Made by a program: the position numbers and the translations under genes
Assembly (NCBI GenBank): GCA_017470935.1
Contig: JAFUXG010000006.1
Span: 1 to 64,000 of the forward strand
Direction of reading: 5' to 3'
Source of the DNA: Lachnospiraceae bacterium
GTDB lineage: Bacteria; Bacillota; Clostridia; Lachnospirales; Lachnospiraceae
Length of the DNA: 64,000 nucleotides
Notes under the pieces: model-generated
What the model saw: the letters and a program-made list of their open reading frames with translations, nothing else
Databases searched by the model: none
What the model was told of the DNA's origin: nothing
Shown: piece after piece, positions 48,959 through 58,265 of the stretch
Position numbering within the stretch: position 1 is the first letter of the stretch
How the letters are laid out: the number at the start of each line of letters is the position of its first letter

Positions 48959-50356
48959 ATGAATGATGAGATATTACTATGCATACTTAATATATTAATG
49001 AGTATCAATGTGCTTTTTATTACGGAGATCTTATTCGGCATCATGCCCGAAGGGAATCGTATTGTCAGAAAGCATATCGCTTTGTTGTGCTTTTTCATTA
49101 TTGTAAATATTTTTGTGGAGATTATCGGAATATCGGATACTGCTCAGTTTGTTATAATTTTTCTGTCAATGGTGTCTGCATTATTCTATACTTCGGGCTT
49201 TAATTTCCGCTCTGTATTGTATGTCATTCCTGCGATACTTATAGACACCGAGTTTTCCACAGTGGCAGGCCTGGTTGAAAAAGTCATGGGTATTGACAGG
49301 TACACAATATTCTGCGAGGGGAAGGACAATCCGGCATTGAGCTATCTCTTTGATATTCCCCTTTGTGCTGCATTTGTCATAATACTTTATATTATGTACA
49401 AGAGAGGCACTTCTATAAGGTTAAATGTGGGGGAGACGATTCTGGTTACCGTGTTCATGTTATTCATTCCTGTTATTGACGGGGGAATGGATGAGATTAT
49501 TAAGAGCTCAGGGAAATACACAATGATGCTCGGCTGGACAGTATTTATTGTAATCATCAATATTGCACTGTTCTACGGTATTATACATCGCAGTATTGCA
49601 AGAACATATAAGGAGCTCTCAAAGGAATATAGAGAACAGTATGAGCTGGCGGTGAAAGGAGCAAATGCAAGGAAGCTTATAAATGAAAATGATATACGAA
49701 TCGGACACGATATGAAGAATCATTTTATCGTGATTAGAAGGATGATTGCAGACGGTGAGTTTGAGGAGGCAGGGCGTTATCTGGATTCCATAAAGAAACA
49801 AGGCTATGCAGCGGGTGTCAGTACAACGGGAAGCCCCATTGCAGATATAATTATTTCGGCAAATATGGATGAAATGAGGGAAAATGATATTGCATTTGAG
49901 ACCATGGGGGATATGTCGTGCTTTGGTTTTATGGATGATATGGATATGACCTCAATGTTTGCTAATCTGTTTGACAATGCTGTGGCAGCCTGTGAACGGA
50001 TGGAGCATAGAAGGAAAAGATATATACTTATTCAGAGCATTAAGAGTGGAGACATGATCATGCTGTCTGTGAAAAATTCCTATGATGAGGATGCAAGCGG
50101 CGTGAAAACGGACGGTGTGAAAGCAGACAGCGTGAAAACGGACGGTGTGAAAGCAGACAGTGTGGATTATGAGTTGGATAGGACAAATAACAGTGATAAA
50201 AAATATTCGAAAAAATATGAGGATAAAAAACTCCGTGATTCCGGAAAGGGGATAGGGATACGGCAGATAAAACAGGTGGTGGAGAAGTATAACGGAGAGT
50301 ATGAGGTCATCAGAAAAGATGGGGAGTATAATGTAAGAATCCGGTTTGTGATATGA
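48959..50356 (+). CDS. GHKL sensor histidine kinase (AgrC-like) with internal repeat insertion
   Basis: 465 residues with six or seven N-terminal membrane helices (about 5-210) and a coiled linker. The phospho-acceptor His is in RIGHDMKNHF near 251, an N-box is in MFANLFDNAVAACE near 333, and a G-box is in GKGIGIRQIKQVVEKYNGEY near 430. Between the N- and G-boxes is a low-complexity insertion (about 380-425) that includes two identical 10-residue units GVKTDGVKADS-type, encoded by a perfect 30-bp tandem repeat. It pairs with the preceding LytTR regulator. The signal is unknown; no AIP precursor gene was found nearby. Confidence 0.9.
   Translation: MNDEILLCILNILMSINVLFITEILFGIMPEGNRIVRKHIALLCFFIIVNIFVEIIGISDTAQFVIIFLSMVSALFYTSGFNFRSVLYVIPAILIDTEFSTVAGLVEKVMGIDRYTIFCEGKDNPALSYLFDIPLCAAFVIILYIMYKRGTSIRLNVGETILVTVFMLFIPVIDGGMDEIIKSSGKYTMMLGWTVFIVIINIALFYGIIHRSIARTYKELSKEYREQYELAVKGANARKLINENDIRIGHDMKNHFIVIRRMIADGEFEEAGRYLDSIKKQGYAAGVSTTGSPIADIIISANMDEMRENDIAFETMGDMSCFGFMDDMDMTSMFANLFDNAVAACERMEHRRKRYILIQSIKSGDMIMLSVKNSYDEDASGVKTDGVKADSVKTDGVKADSVDYELDRTNNSDKKYSKKYEDKKLRDSGKGIGIRQIKQVVEKYNGEYEVIRKDGEYNVRIRFVI
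50101..50160. repeat. Perfect 2 x 30-bp tandem repeat inside the GHKL kinase gene
   Basis: Bases 50101-50130 and 50131-50160 are identical. The period is a multiple of three, so copy changes keep the reading frame and alter the length of the loop near the ATP lid. Confidence 0.95.
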
Positions 50357-50383
50357 TTTTGTCACAATTCCGGATTCTTTTTG
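50335..50383 (+). terminator. Terminator overlapping the end of the kinase gene
   Basis: AAGAATCCGG (50335-50344) pairs with 50370-50379. An inner TTGTGA/TCACAA stem lies within, and a T-run follows. The left arm lies inside the last codons of the kinase gene. Confidence 0.8.
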
Positions 50384-50455
50384 GTTATATATAGTGAAAG
50401 CACAAATCGTACGATGAAATATATGTGCTGATTATTGGCACAAGGAGGTATAGTA

Positions 50456-51019
50456 ATGCAGCAGATTAAGGCGTCGATCAGGTTCATTGAGAAATGCTAC
50501 AAATTATATGAGCAGAAAATGTATCAGGTGGCATTAAGTATTCTGCGTGATCCGGGACTTGCCGAGGATGCGGTGCAGGAAGCATTTATGAAGCTGATGA
50601 AAAGCGATGCATACTTTGAGGATGCAAGGTCGGATGACTGCAGGAGATATATGATCACCGTGATAAAGCACGCTTCGATTAACATTTACAATAAGAAAAA
50701 GAGAGAGGCTGAGGTCGTATATCTTTCTGACAGAGACAGTGACTTTGAGGATGGAACCGGCGGACAGGCAGGCTTTGCGGCAGTCGGAAATGATGACCAT
50801 GACAGGGAGGAGCTTATGGCGATGATCAACAGACTTCCCGAAAAGTATCATCAGGTGACGGAGTGTATTGCGATAGAGGAACTGTCTGTCAGGGAAACGG
50901 CGGCAAAGCTTGGCATATCCGAGGCGAATGTGAGAAAGCGGTATGAGCGGGCTAAGGTGCTGATGAAGGGCATGGTGAAGAACGAGGATTTTTTTCAGTA
51001 TAATGTGCAGTCGGTATAG
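50456..51019 (+). CDS. ECF-type RNA polymerase sigma factor
   Basis: About 187 residues from ATG 50456, preceded by AAGGAGG. Region 2 (YKLYEQKMYQVALSILRDPG, LAEDAVQEAFMKLMK) and region 4 (INRLPEKYHQVTECIAIEEL, SVRETAAKLGISEANVRKR) are complete, joined by an Asp-rich linker. It directs RNA polymerase to stress or envelope genes. The next gene, 15 bp downstream, encodes a likely membrane partner. I could not find a convincing autoregulated ECF promoter upstream. Confidence 0.92.
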   Translation: MQQIKASIRFIEKCYKLYEQKMYQVALSILRDPGLAEDAVQEAFMKLMKSDAYFEDARSDDCRRYMITVIKHASINIYNKKKREAEVVYLSDRDSDFEDGTGGQAGFAAVGNDDHDREELMAMINRLPEKYHQVTECIAIEELSVRETAAKLGISEANVRKRYERAKVLMKGMVKNEDFFQYNVQSV

Positions 51020-51034
51020 GAAAGGAGAATTGCT

Positions 51035-52237
51035 ATGAATAATTATGATGACTTTGAAGGCATGCTGACACCGGATATGGTGGATATTTCCCTTGAGGAT
51101 TTTGACGGTTTAGATGGTGAGCATGAGTTTTCAGAAGAATATAAGGCAGCGAAAAAGCAGATGTTAAAGAATTTGAGAAAGAGCAAAATGATATCAAAAA
51201 GAGCAGGGATTGCTAAAGTGGCGGTGGCAGCCTGTGCGGTGATCATAGGAACGCCGTTTGTTGTAAATGCTGCAACGAACGGAGAGTTCTTCGCAAGAAT
51301 CTGGGGTAATATGGGAAGGGAAAGTATAGCCTCACATGATGAGGAGATGTATGATTATTCGAAGGATACCACCTATACCGTTACCTATCCCCAGGTTGAT
51401 TATGAGGAGGCTGATCCGGAAAAGGCACAGGAGCTTATTGGAGAAAATGTTTCTTTTGAACCGGTTGAGTACACATTTAATGACGGTACAAAGCTTAATA
51501 TATTATCCACGGTATCTGACGGCAATTCTGCGGTGGTGGAATTCACACTGGAAAAAGAGGGCGGTGTTGACTGTCTGAATTATGGTCAGCTGGAAAATGA
51601 GTCCAAGGGTGCATGGTTCAGTGACGAAGGCAGCATTTATTTTCATTTTGATGAATGTGCTGAGGATATATTTGTTGATCTGGACAAATCAACAGATGAC
51701 AAGCTGTATTGCTATGACTATATGGTGGTGGACGCCTGGGGAGAAGGATTTAACGGACTTACTCTGCTTACAGAGAATTATCCTGTAAGCCGTGGTGAGT
51801 ATTATGAGGTGGGGGAGACAGACCCTGAAAAATACAATGAACTGACCAATCAGAAAAGAGGGGATAAAATATCAGTTCCACTAAAGGAAGAGGTTGCCAA
51901 GGCAGAGTATGTATGTGACGGAGATGGAAGTGTGGTCATATCACCGTTATCAATGAATGTTGATATGGTAAATGGTCTTGATTTAGTACATGATTATGAT
52001 GGAGGAACTTATGTTGAAGATGTGTACTATGTTGAGATTTTTTATAAGGATGGCAGTTCGTATGTGGTTAGGGACAAAGCGAAGGAGGGAGTACATTCCT
52101 GTGATGTGGAAATCCACAACTCCGCCTATGAGTGCGGCACGCTTGATAACCATATGATCTATGTATTTAACCGTCTGGTGGATGTGGGTGAGATTGATTA
52201 TATCCAGGTTGATGAGGTTAAGTATAGTGTGAAATAA
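51035..52237 (+). CDS. DUF4179-like single-pass membrane protein, putative anti-sigma factor
   Basis: 400 residues. An acidic cytoplasmic N-terminus (about 1-60) is followed by one membrane helix near 62-80 (AKVAVAACAVIIGTPFVVNA). The outer part is beta-rich, with many Asp/Glu/Tyr. This is the layout of DUF4179-type proteins found beside ECF sigma genes. I infer that it binds the sigma factor through its N-terminus and releases it on an envelope signal. Pairing with the sigma gene is the main evidence. Confidence 0.8.
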   Translation: MNNYDDFEGMLTPDMVDISLEDFDGLDGEHEFSEEYKAAKKQMLKNLRKSKMISKRAGIAKVAVAACAVIIGTPFVVNAATNGEFFARIWGNMGRESIASHDEEMYDYSKDTTYTVTYPQVDYEEADPEKAQELIGENVSFEPVEYTFNDGTKLNILSTVSDGNSAVVEFTLEKEGGVDCLNYGQLENESKGAWFSDEGSIYFHFDECAEDIFVDLDKSTDDKLYCYDYMVVDAWGEGFNGLTLLTENYPVSRGEYYEVGETDPEKYNELTNQKRGDKISVPLKEEVAKAEYVCDGDGSVVISPLSMNVDMVNGLDLVHDYDGGTYVEDVYYVEIFYKDGSSYVVRDKAKEGVHSCDVEIHNSAYECGTLDNHMIYVFNRLVDVGEIDYIQVDEVKYSVK

Positions 52238-52410
52238 GAAGGTATTTGATTATAGAAAGATGCTTGGTATTGTCGAGCAGATTGGCAGACCGTTGACTGC
52301 TCAGGAAGCAGAAAAATATAGAATTAGATAAATCAAGTGATTAGGAAAAGTTAGTTCTGTAAATTGATATATTTTTCTGATGAGATATCGGGAATATTGA
52401 CTATAGATAG

Positions 52411-52440
52411 AAAAAGCTCTGCGTATGCAGGGCTTTTTTG
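52411..52440 (+). terminator. Terminator between the anti-sigma gene and the convergent ATPase gene
   Basis: A 12-bp stem (52411-52422 with 52427-52438, one G-U pair) with a 4-nt loop and T-run. The 52238-52410 stretch before it holds no convincing gene. Confidence 0.85.
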
Positions 52441-52469
52441 AAAGCAGTGTTTTATTTACAATTCGTTAT

Positions 52470-53513
52470 CTACATCAGCTTGTAATTCACATATTCATGA
52501 AATCTTGGCAGAAGTATGGAGATGTTGCCATATTCGGAGGTATCAATCAGTCCTTTTCTGCTTAGACGGTCTCTGTAAACTGAGAATTTTTGCGATGACA
52601 TATTGAGAGTCTTACGGATATCTTTAACCTTTGCTGTATCATGTTTTGCCAATTCACATATTATCTTCTTGTCTGTGTCTGACAGCTCCGACCATATCTT
52701 ATCATATGAGTATTCACGAAGTGCGTAATCGTATTCGGGAAGTATTTCATCAATTTCTTTTTCACAGTTATTGTCCCAATACAGATAGCCTAACATTTGA
52801 AAAGCAAAGGAGTACCCCATTGTCAGGCCGGCCATTTTAGTTGCCGATGAGAGAGAGATAGGTAGTACCTTTTTATATACATCGGCCATAAGCTGATGAT
52901 CCAGCGGTTTTAGAATAATCTTTGGGGCGCGGTACAGAAAGGTTAACTGTTTATCATTTTGAAGATTGTATATCTCGTCATATAAGCCTGTCATTATAAG
53001 ATATATGGGATATTCTTTTCTGATAAGATTTTGATATATGGCGGCAAAATTCTTAATGCATTTATTATTAGTTACCTCGTCGATCGTGATGAGAAGCTTT
53101 TTGCCGGTCTTTTTAATAACATCTAGCATCTGTCTTAAGATGGTCTCATCATTAACTGTCGGTGTTTCATTTTTAGCACCGATATTTATTCCAAGTAATG
53201 ATACATTAATGTCGGCTTTTTTGAATATATCCTTTAAACTGTTCTCACCCGAAAGTCTTGATATAAGACCTCTTATAAGATCAGAGGTTGGAACAAGGTC
53301 TATTACAATCCATTCCCTGCTCTCAAAATACTCAGATATATCGGTGAGAAGGACAGTCTTACCTGAGCCTCTTATTCCCGTTATCATATATACCGAGGTT
53401 GGGGAGGGTGCTGCCTCAAAGTCATTGGTTATCCTGACAGTTTCAGCGAAACGAGAAACATAGCATGCAGGCTTTGTTCCAAATAATATTGTAAAAGGGT
53501 TGTTCTTGTTCAT
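52470..53513 (-). CDS. P-loop AAA-type ATPase with C-terminal winged-helix domain
   Basis: 347 residues. Walker A GIRGSGKTVLL is near residue 46, Walker B KLLITIDEVTNN near 140, and a sensor-like LIMTGLYDEI near 175. A C-terminal winged-helix segment (about 285-340: LAKHDTAKVKDIRKTLNMSS, then YRDRLSRKGLIDTSEYGNI) could bind DNA. The layout resembles the stand-alone ATP-binding proteins of the archaeal-ATPase-like group (COG1672), of unknown role. A striking repeat array lies just upstream of its start, suggesting autoregulation. Confidence 0.83.
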   Translation of the reverse strand: MNKNNPFTILFGTKPACYVSRFAETVRITNDFEAAPSPTSVYMITGIRGSGKTVLLTDISEYFESREWIVIDLVPTSDLIRGLISRLSGENSLKDIFKKADINVSLLGINIGAKNETPTVNDETILRQMLDVIKKTGKKLLITIDEVTNNKCIKNFAAIYQNLIRKEYPIYLIMTGLYDEIYNLQNDKQLTFLYRAPKIILKPLDHQLMADVYKKVLPISLSSATKMAGLTMGYSFAFQMLGYLYWDNNCEKEIDEILPEYDYALREYSYDKIWSELSDTDKKIICELAKHDTAKVKDIRKTLNMSSQKFSVYRDRLSRKGLIDTSEYGNISILLPRFHEYVNYKLM

Positions 53514-53553
53514 AATACATGTCTCCTTGCAGATATTCGCTATACTTTAGAAA

Positions 53554-53636
53554 TTTTATAACTCTTTTATAACTTTGAAATTGTTTTATAACTCTTTTAT
53601 AACTTGGGATATATTTTATAACTCTTTTATAACTTT
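53554..53636. repeat. Three 30-bp iteron-like repeats, each with a doubled 11-bp core
   Basis: Units start at 53554, 53584 and 53614. Each contains TTTTATAACTC followed at once by TTTTATAACT, so the TTTTATAACT core occurs six times. The array lies 41-123 bp upstream of the - strand ATPase start. The 11-bp step within a unit and 30-bp step between units are close to one and three helical turns. It fits a multi-site operator or iteron set rather than CRISPR, as there are no unique spacers of constant size. Confidence 0.85.
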
Positions 53637-53712
53637 GCAAATAGATAATTAAAAAATGTTGGGATTGTATTTCAACTGCTGATTTGACAGTAGGCGTTAT
53701 TGCGTTTAATTA

Positions 53713-54384
53713 ATGAAGATAGTTTTTGATGATGAACAGTGGAATTTACTTATATATAGAAAGCAGTATGTTATGAATGGAGATACAACGGTTGAACTAT
53801 CTGGCATACTGGACTGTATAGGTATTGCCGGGATATCGGAATACCGACTTCGGTTAGTATAAGTGATGAGAGTTTGTTCTCTGTATCCCAAATTAACGGA
53901 AAATGGATGGTTACAGCACATCAGGCATTCCATACGGAAGAGTGGATGAAGGTTACACTAGATGGAGCAGAGTATGAGATTGTTGTGACGTATGATGAGA
54001 CTTATAATATCTCTTGTTGACCAAGCCTATACTGCTACGACAGCGAAGACTATGACTTATAATGGATCATATCAAGAACTTGTTAATAGTGATAGTGTTA
54101 CAACAGGTGGAACGATGGAGTATGTATGTGGATCTAATAATACAACTGCGCCGACCAGTGGTTGGAGTACCACTGTACCTACAAGGATGACTGCAGGAAA
54201 CTATTATGTATGGTGGAGGATCAAAGAACAGGGCATATATAATGCTGTTGCTGCAAGATGTCTAACGTCTGCCATCAACCGTGCTGACATTAGCCCTAAT
54301 GTTACCATGTTCGGATGGACTTATGGAAGTGCAACAAATAACCCAAGTGTATCAGGAAATAGTGGCAATGGAATTACTGCATAA
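53713..54384 (+). pseudogene. Decayed fragment of a large MBG/Ig-repeat surface protein
   Basis: Three reading-frame pieces in order make one adhesin-like sequence. 53713-53862 encodes NGDTTVELSGILDCIGIAGI. A second frame to about 54019 encodes PTSVSISDESLFSVSQ and NGKWMVTAHQAFHTEEWMKV. A third from about 53992 to 54384 encodes an Ig-type repeat (MTYNGSYQELVNSDSVTTGG, AGNYYVWWRIKEQGIYNA). At least two frameshifts are needed. There is no signal peptide and no wall anchor, so it is a remnant. Similar repeats occur in the intact surface gene at 17756. Confidence 0.75.
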
Positions 54385-54407
54385 ATTGTATGTGCTTCTG
54401 GATCTGG

Positions 54408-54439
54408 AGCTTCCAAGCTTTGTACTTGGGAGCTTTTTT
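54408..54439 (+). terminator. Terminator after the decayed adhesin
   Basis: AGCTTCCAAG (54408-54417) pairs with CTTGGGAGCT (54425-54434, one G-U pair), and TTTTTT follows. It is the original end of the broken gene. Confidence 0.85.
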
Positions 54440-54634
54440 GCTGGTTGATAAGATGAGCAGGTAAGAGATTTGTATGAAGAAAATGCAGGTATGATTCCAA
54501 TGAGGATGTAGATTTTGGGTGTTGATATATATGATGGAATTGTGTTATAATTCAAATTAGAGTTTTTATATTCATTTATAGTTTTATCTGCATATACACT
54601 ATAAATATTACAAACTTAGAGGAGGAAGTAGTAA

Positions 54635-56344
54635 ATGAAGAAAATTAGTCTCAAATTTGTTCTTATCTGTCTTGGAGTTCTGCCATTATTGGTAGGGGCA
54701 TTGATTATCAACCTGCGGGCAGTATCGATGATCAATAAGCTTACAATGTCCGAGATAGAGGCGAAGCTGCATACAACAGTGGATGTTGCAGCACAGCATT
54801 TTGATGAGATGGCTGAAAGTGGTGACGGATCATGGGTAGTGGGGGAGGACGGAGTGTTGACTATCGGTGGTGTTGCCCAGGTACAGGAGGATGATGATTA
54901 TTTTGGATCTGCACTTTCTGAGGATGTATATCTTACATTGTTTATGGGGGACACCCGATACGGTACATCCATTAAGGATCAGAGTGGTAAGCTTGTTATA
55001 GGTACTAAGGCGTCTGATGCAGTAATAGCTGAGGTTCTTAACGGTGGACAGAATAAATTCATTGATCATGTTGAGATTGTCGGCGAGGACTTCTCAGGAT
55101 ATTATGTTCCGCTTAAGGATGGAAGCGGACAGACTATTGGAATGATGTTTGCAGGAGCACCATATACTGATACACAGAAGGAGATTAACAAGAATGTGTA
55201 CAGCCTGTTATTTATTTTGGTTCTCAGCGTTGTTATATTTGGTGCAGTTGCAATACTCGTTGCAACAGTAGTTAATAAGAGAATTAATACCATTGCTGCT
55301 CATATCAACGACTTGTCTGACGGTGATTTTGCAACACCTGTTATTGAGCAGAATAAGATCAAGGAGCTTGCTGACATAACAGATAATCTGGAAACTATGA
55401 GAGGCAAGCTTGGTGAGGTTATTGGAGATATCATTGATCATGCCAATGCGGTTGAAGCCAGTGCCAATGTAACGGAGGAGAGAATTGCTGATTCCCAGAA
55501 GATGAGTGAGGATATTAACAACGCCGTGTATGGTCTTGCCCAGGGCGCTTCATCTATGGCAGAGAATGTTCAGGATACATCAGATCTCACACTTAACATT
55601 GGTAATTCGGTTAATGAGGTGCTTAATTCAGCACAGGCCAATATTGAAATGGCAGATGCAGTATATCAGCATTCTATTGATGTACAGCATCAGTTAGAGC
55701 ATCTTAAGGATGAGGATAAGGAGACAGATGCAAAGGCAGGAGAGGTACAGGATTCAGTTAACGAGACTGCCAGGGTTGTTGATGAGATTTCTACTGCTGC
55801 AGAAGCTATTATCAATATTGCAAGCCAGACAAACCTTCTTGCGCTTAATGCTTCAATCGAGGCAGCAAGAGCGGGCGAGGCAGGAAAGGGCTTTGCTGTA
55901 GTTGCAGACAGTATCAAGGAGCTGGCAGCACAGTCTAATGAGTCAGCTAAGGAGATTACAGACATGCTTGCCCGTATCTCGGCATTATCTGAGCAGAATA
56001 AGATGCTTACTCAGACTATCAAGGAAGCAACAAGTAATGAGTCAGTTGCATTTGACCATATGAGTGATTCCTTTGACGATATGGAGCATCAGTTGGAGCA
56101 GACTGAGGAAGGTAACAAGGCAATTGCTGCTTTGGTTGAATCTGTCAACAAGGATAAGGATGCCATAATGGATGCCATTGAAAGTCTTTCAAGCATTTCT
56201 GAGGAGAATGCAGCATCTACTGAGGAGACAAGCGCATCATTGAGCCAGCTGACAGACAATATGGAATCAATTGTTGGTGAGGCAAGAGAGCTTAAGAATA
56301 TTGCAGGTAATCTTAAAAACAGTATTTCTTTCTTTAGAGTATAA
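54635..56344 (+). CDS. Methyl-accepting chemotaxis protein
   Basis: 569 residues. A membrane helix near 7-27 is followed by an extracytoplasmic Cache-type sensor domain (about 35-185), a second helix (about 188-212), HAMP (about 213-265) and a signalling coiled coil. The tip carries the conserved [18 protein letters not shown] and [16 protein letters not shown] motifs. It should signal to CheA/CheW; no che or flagellar genes are in the window. GAGGAGG precedes the ATG. The ligand is unknown. Confidence 0.95.
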   Translation: MKKISLKFVLICLGVLPLLVGALIINLRAVSMINKLTMSEIEAKLHTTVDVAAQHFDEMAESGDGSWVVGEDGVLTIGGVAQVQEDDDYFGSALSEDVYLTLFMGDTRYGTSIKDQSGKLVIGTKASDAVIAEVLNGGQNKFIDHVEIVGEDFSGYYVPLKDGSGQTIGMMFAGAPYTDTQKEINKNVYSLLFILVLSVVIFGAVAILVATVVNKRINTIAAHINDLSDGDFATPVIEQNKIKELADITDNLETMRGKLGEVIGDIIDHANAVEASANVTEERIADSQKMSEDINNAVYGLAQGASSMAENVQDTSDLTLNIGNSVNEVLNSAQANIEMADAVYQHSIDVQHQLEHLKDEDKETDAKAGEVQDSVNETARVVDEISTAAEAIINIASQTNLLALNASIEAARAGEAGKGFAVVADSIKELAAQSNESAKEITDMLARISALSEQNKMLTQTIKEATSNESVAFDHMSDSFDDMEHQLEQTEEGNKAIAALVESVNKDKDAIMDAIESLSSISEENAASTEETSASLSQLTDNMESIVGEARELKNIAGNLKNSISFFRV

Positions 56345-56385
56345 TAGGAAACCTACAAAAAATGTTTGCGTTTACCCGGTAGATT

Positions 56386-56513
56386 CAAGTCTCGCCCCGC
56401 GAGACTTGGCGTGGGATTTGCGTCGGCGAAGCCGGCATATTTCATATGCAAATCCCTGCGCATCATCGCGGAGCGTATATCTCAGACGGGGATTGAACCC
56501 CGCCTGAGATATA
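56386..56513. repeat. GC-rich element with consecutive strong hairpins
   Basis: Three non-overlapping inverted repeats lie in a row: a 10-bp stem CAAGTCTCGC with a 3-nt loop (56386-56408); a 9-bp stem GGGATTTGC (56413-56421 with 56448-56456) with a nested CGGC-GAA-GCCG stem; and a 10+5-bp stem with a 6-nt loop (56476-56513). GC content is well above the surroundings. No T-run marks it as a terminator. It fills most of the gap between the chemoreceptor and GH3 genes. Confidence 0.7.
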
Positions 56514-56558
56514 TACAATGGTACATAGATAAAAGAATGGGTTGCGAGGTTTGGTGCT

Positions 56559-57986
56559 TTGATTACGCAGACAGATTTCATTAGTGTAAAATATATAAGG
56601 TTTATGATTATAATATTAACGCTGGCGGTTCTTACAGGCTGTGGGACTGTCGGCGTTAATGTGTCTATGAGTGGAGATAAGGAGATCGATGTGGCGGAAA
56701 ACGCCAGCACATTATCTGAAGGCAGTGCGTCAGAAGATGAAAAGAATTTTAACCATGAGGAAGACAAAGAAATATCTGAGGCAAGGACATCTGAAGACAA
56801 AGGAACTACCATAAGTGGGAAAGCTTCTAATGGTGAGGAAACATCTCGAAGTGAAAAAACAAATGAAGATGACGGGTCTTCAGAAAACACAATCCCTGCC
56901 TCTGGTAAGACAACCAGCAAAGAGCTGCAGCTGGAATATGAGCTTCGAAGCAAGCTTGCATCTATGACCTTAGAAGAGAAGGTGGCACAGCTTTTCATTG
57001 TTTTCCCGGAATCCCTTGTGCCTGGCGTATCCAATGTTACAATGGCCGGTGATGCCACGAGGGATGCTATAACTAAGACGCCTGTTGGCGGAATCATTTA
57101 TATGAATGAGAATATTCGAAATCCTGAGCAGATAAAGACCATGATAGAGAATTCTCAAAAATATAGTATGGATAGGATTGGTCTTCCTCTTTTTATATGT
57201 GTTGATGAGGAGGGCGGACAGATCGCAAGAATTGCTAACAATAGATCCTTTGGAGTCTCAAATGTTGGCTCTATGAGTGATATAGGTGTTAAGGGTGATA
57301 CGGATATTGCTTTTGTCGCAGGAGCCAATATGGGAGCCTATTTGTCTGAGCTTGGGTTCAATCTGGATTTTGCGCCAGTGGCAGATGTTAAAGCTGACGG
57401 TTTTAATTCAATGTTTTCGGAAAGGTCTTTTTCTGAGGATCCGAAGGTTGTCTCGAGTATGGCGAATGCGCTCTCTAAGGGGTTGGAATCTAAGGGGATA
57501 TTGAGTGTATACAAGCATTTTCCAGGACATGGTTCGACAACAGGAGATCCACATAAGGGTTATGCATTTACTAATAAAACAATGGATGAGCTTAAGAGCG
57601 TTGATATTATCCCGTTTAAAAAGGGGATAGAAGAAGGGGTACCTATAATAATGGTTGGACATATATCCCTGCCCAATATTATCAGTGATGGTACACCGGC
57701 TTCGGTATCTAAGGAGATTGTGACAGGTGTTCTTAGAGAAGAAATGAATTATAGTGGAGTAGTAATAACGGATGCAATGAATATGGGGGCTATAAAGGAC
57801 AGGTATGAGGCTGATGAAGCTGCATTGAAGGCAATAAACGCAGGAGTGGATATTGTGCTGATGTCAAAGGATTTTTATAAGGCATATGATGGAATATTAC
57901 AGGCAGTGGAGAGTGGAACCTTGACTGAGGAAAGAATTGATGAATCTGTTACAAGAATATTGAGACTTAAGCTGAAAAATAAGTAG
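56559..57986 (+). CDS. GH3 beta-N-acetylhexosaminidase-like lipoprotein
   Basis: 475 residues. A lipobox LTGC near 25-28 is followed by a Ser/Glu/Asp-rich linker (about 35-120). The GH3 domain has VDEEGGQIARI, KHFPGHGSTTGDPHKG near 317 (the catalytic His loop of NagZ types) and the nucleophile in VVITDAMNMGAI near 403. It likely removes N-acetylglucosamine from wall fragments outside the membrane. TTG 56559, behind GCGAGGT, gives a basic N-region to the signal. ATG 56604 is an alternative with a poor RBS. Confidence 0.88.
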   Translation: MITQTDFISVKYIRFMIIILTLAVLTGCGTVGVNVSMSGDKEIDVAENASTLSEGSASEDEKNFNHEEDKEISEARTSEDKGTTISGKASNGEETSRSEKTNEDDGSSENTIPASGKTTSKELQLEYELRSKLASMTLEEKVAQLFIVFPESLVPGVSNVTMAGDATRDAITKTPVGGIIYMNENIRNPEQIKTMIENSQKYSMDRIGLPLFICVDEEGGQIARIANNRSFGVSNVGSMSDIGVKGDTDIAFVAGANMGAYLSELGFNLDFAPVADVKADGFNSMFSERSFSEDPKVVSSMANALSKGLESKGILSVYKHFPGHGSTTGDPHKGYAFTNKTMDELKSVDIIPFKKGIEEGVPIIMVGHISLPNIISDGTPASVSKEIVTGVLREEMNYSGVVITDAMNMGAIKDRYEADEAALKAINAGVDIVLMSKDFYKAYDGILQAVESGTLTEERIDESVTRILRLKLKNK

Positions 57987-57993
57987 AAAATAC

Positions 57994-58022
57994 TTGTACT
58001 TTTACAGTACAAAACTTATAAT
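57994..58022 (+). promoter_or_regulatory. Promoter of the cdaA operon with overlapping palindrome
   Basis: TTGTAC (57994-57999), a 17-bp spacer, then TATAAT (58017-58022). The inverted repeat TTGTACT-5-AGTACAA (57994-58012) covers the -35 box and spacer, as a repressor operator would. The predicted leader contains the 87-bp tandem repeats. Confidence 0.7.
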
Positions 58023-58066
58023 AGATATGTATGGGTAATTGATGATTGTTGCTTTATATATTATGT

Positions 58067-58240
58067 ATATAATGAGCAAAGTAGCCGATTTGCACACTTG
58101 TGTGCAAAATCGGATATTTTGCGAATGTCCTCATGGAGCCGCTAGGCGACATGATATAATGAGCAAAGTAGCCGATTTGCACACTTGTGTGCAAAATTGG
58201 ATATTTTGCGAATGTCCTCATGGAGCCGCTAGGCGACATG
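58067..58240. repeat. Two tandem 87-bp units in the predicted cdaA-operon leader
   Basis: Copy 1 is 58067-58153 and copy 2 is 58154-58240. I see one difference between them (C to T in the CGGATATTTT segment). Each unit contains a perfect TTTGCACAC-TT-GTGTGCAAA hairpin and a second weaker stem near ATGTCC...GGCGACAT. The first bases of a third unit (ATATAAT) follow. Reading frames run through both strands but look incidental. Confidence 0.85.
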
Positions 58241-58265
58241 ATATAATAATTTGGTGGTAGGGAAT

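Noticed and set aside
48959..50356. Full agr quorum-sensing locus
   Set aside because: AgrC/AgrA-like genes are present, but no AgrB peptidase or AIP precursor was found. The small peptide at 47876-47989 has a membrane helix and antisense RNA layout rather than an AIP design.
52242..52331. Short open segment FDYRKMLGIVEQIGRPLTAQ after the anti-sigma gene
   Set aside because: May be a gene remnant, but it is too short, has no RBS and I cannot match it to a family.
53554..53636. Short CRISPR array
   Set aside because: Repeats are AT-rich with doubled cores, the intervening segments are only 7-8 bp, and no cas genes are present.
56476..56513. tRNA-like T-arm (GGGGTTCAATCCCC on the - strand)
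   Set aside because: The loop would have 6 bases rather than 7 if the stem pairs fully, and no acceptor, D or anticodon arms can be drawn around it.
58039..58260. Open frame with repeated segment MSKVADLHTCVQN
   Set aside because: It exists only because the 87-bp unit lacks stops in this frame. Both strands are open, there is no RBS, and the repeat is better explained as a structured leader element.
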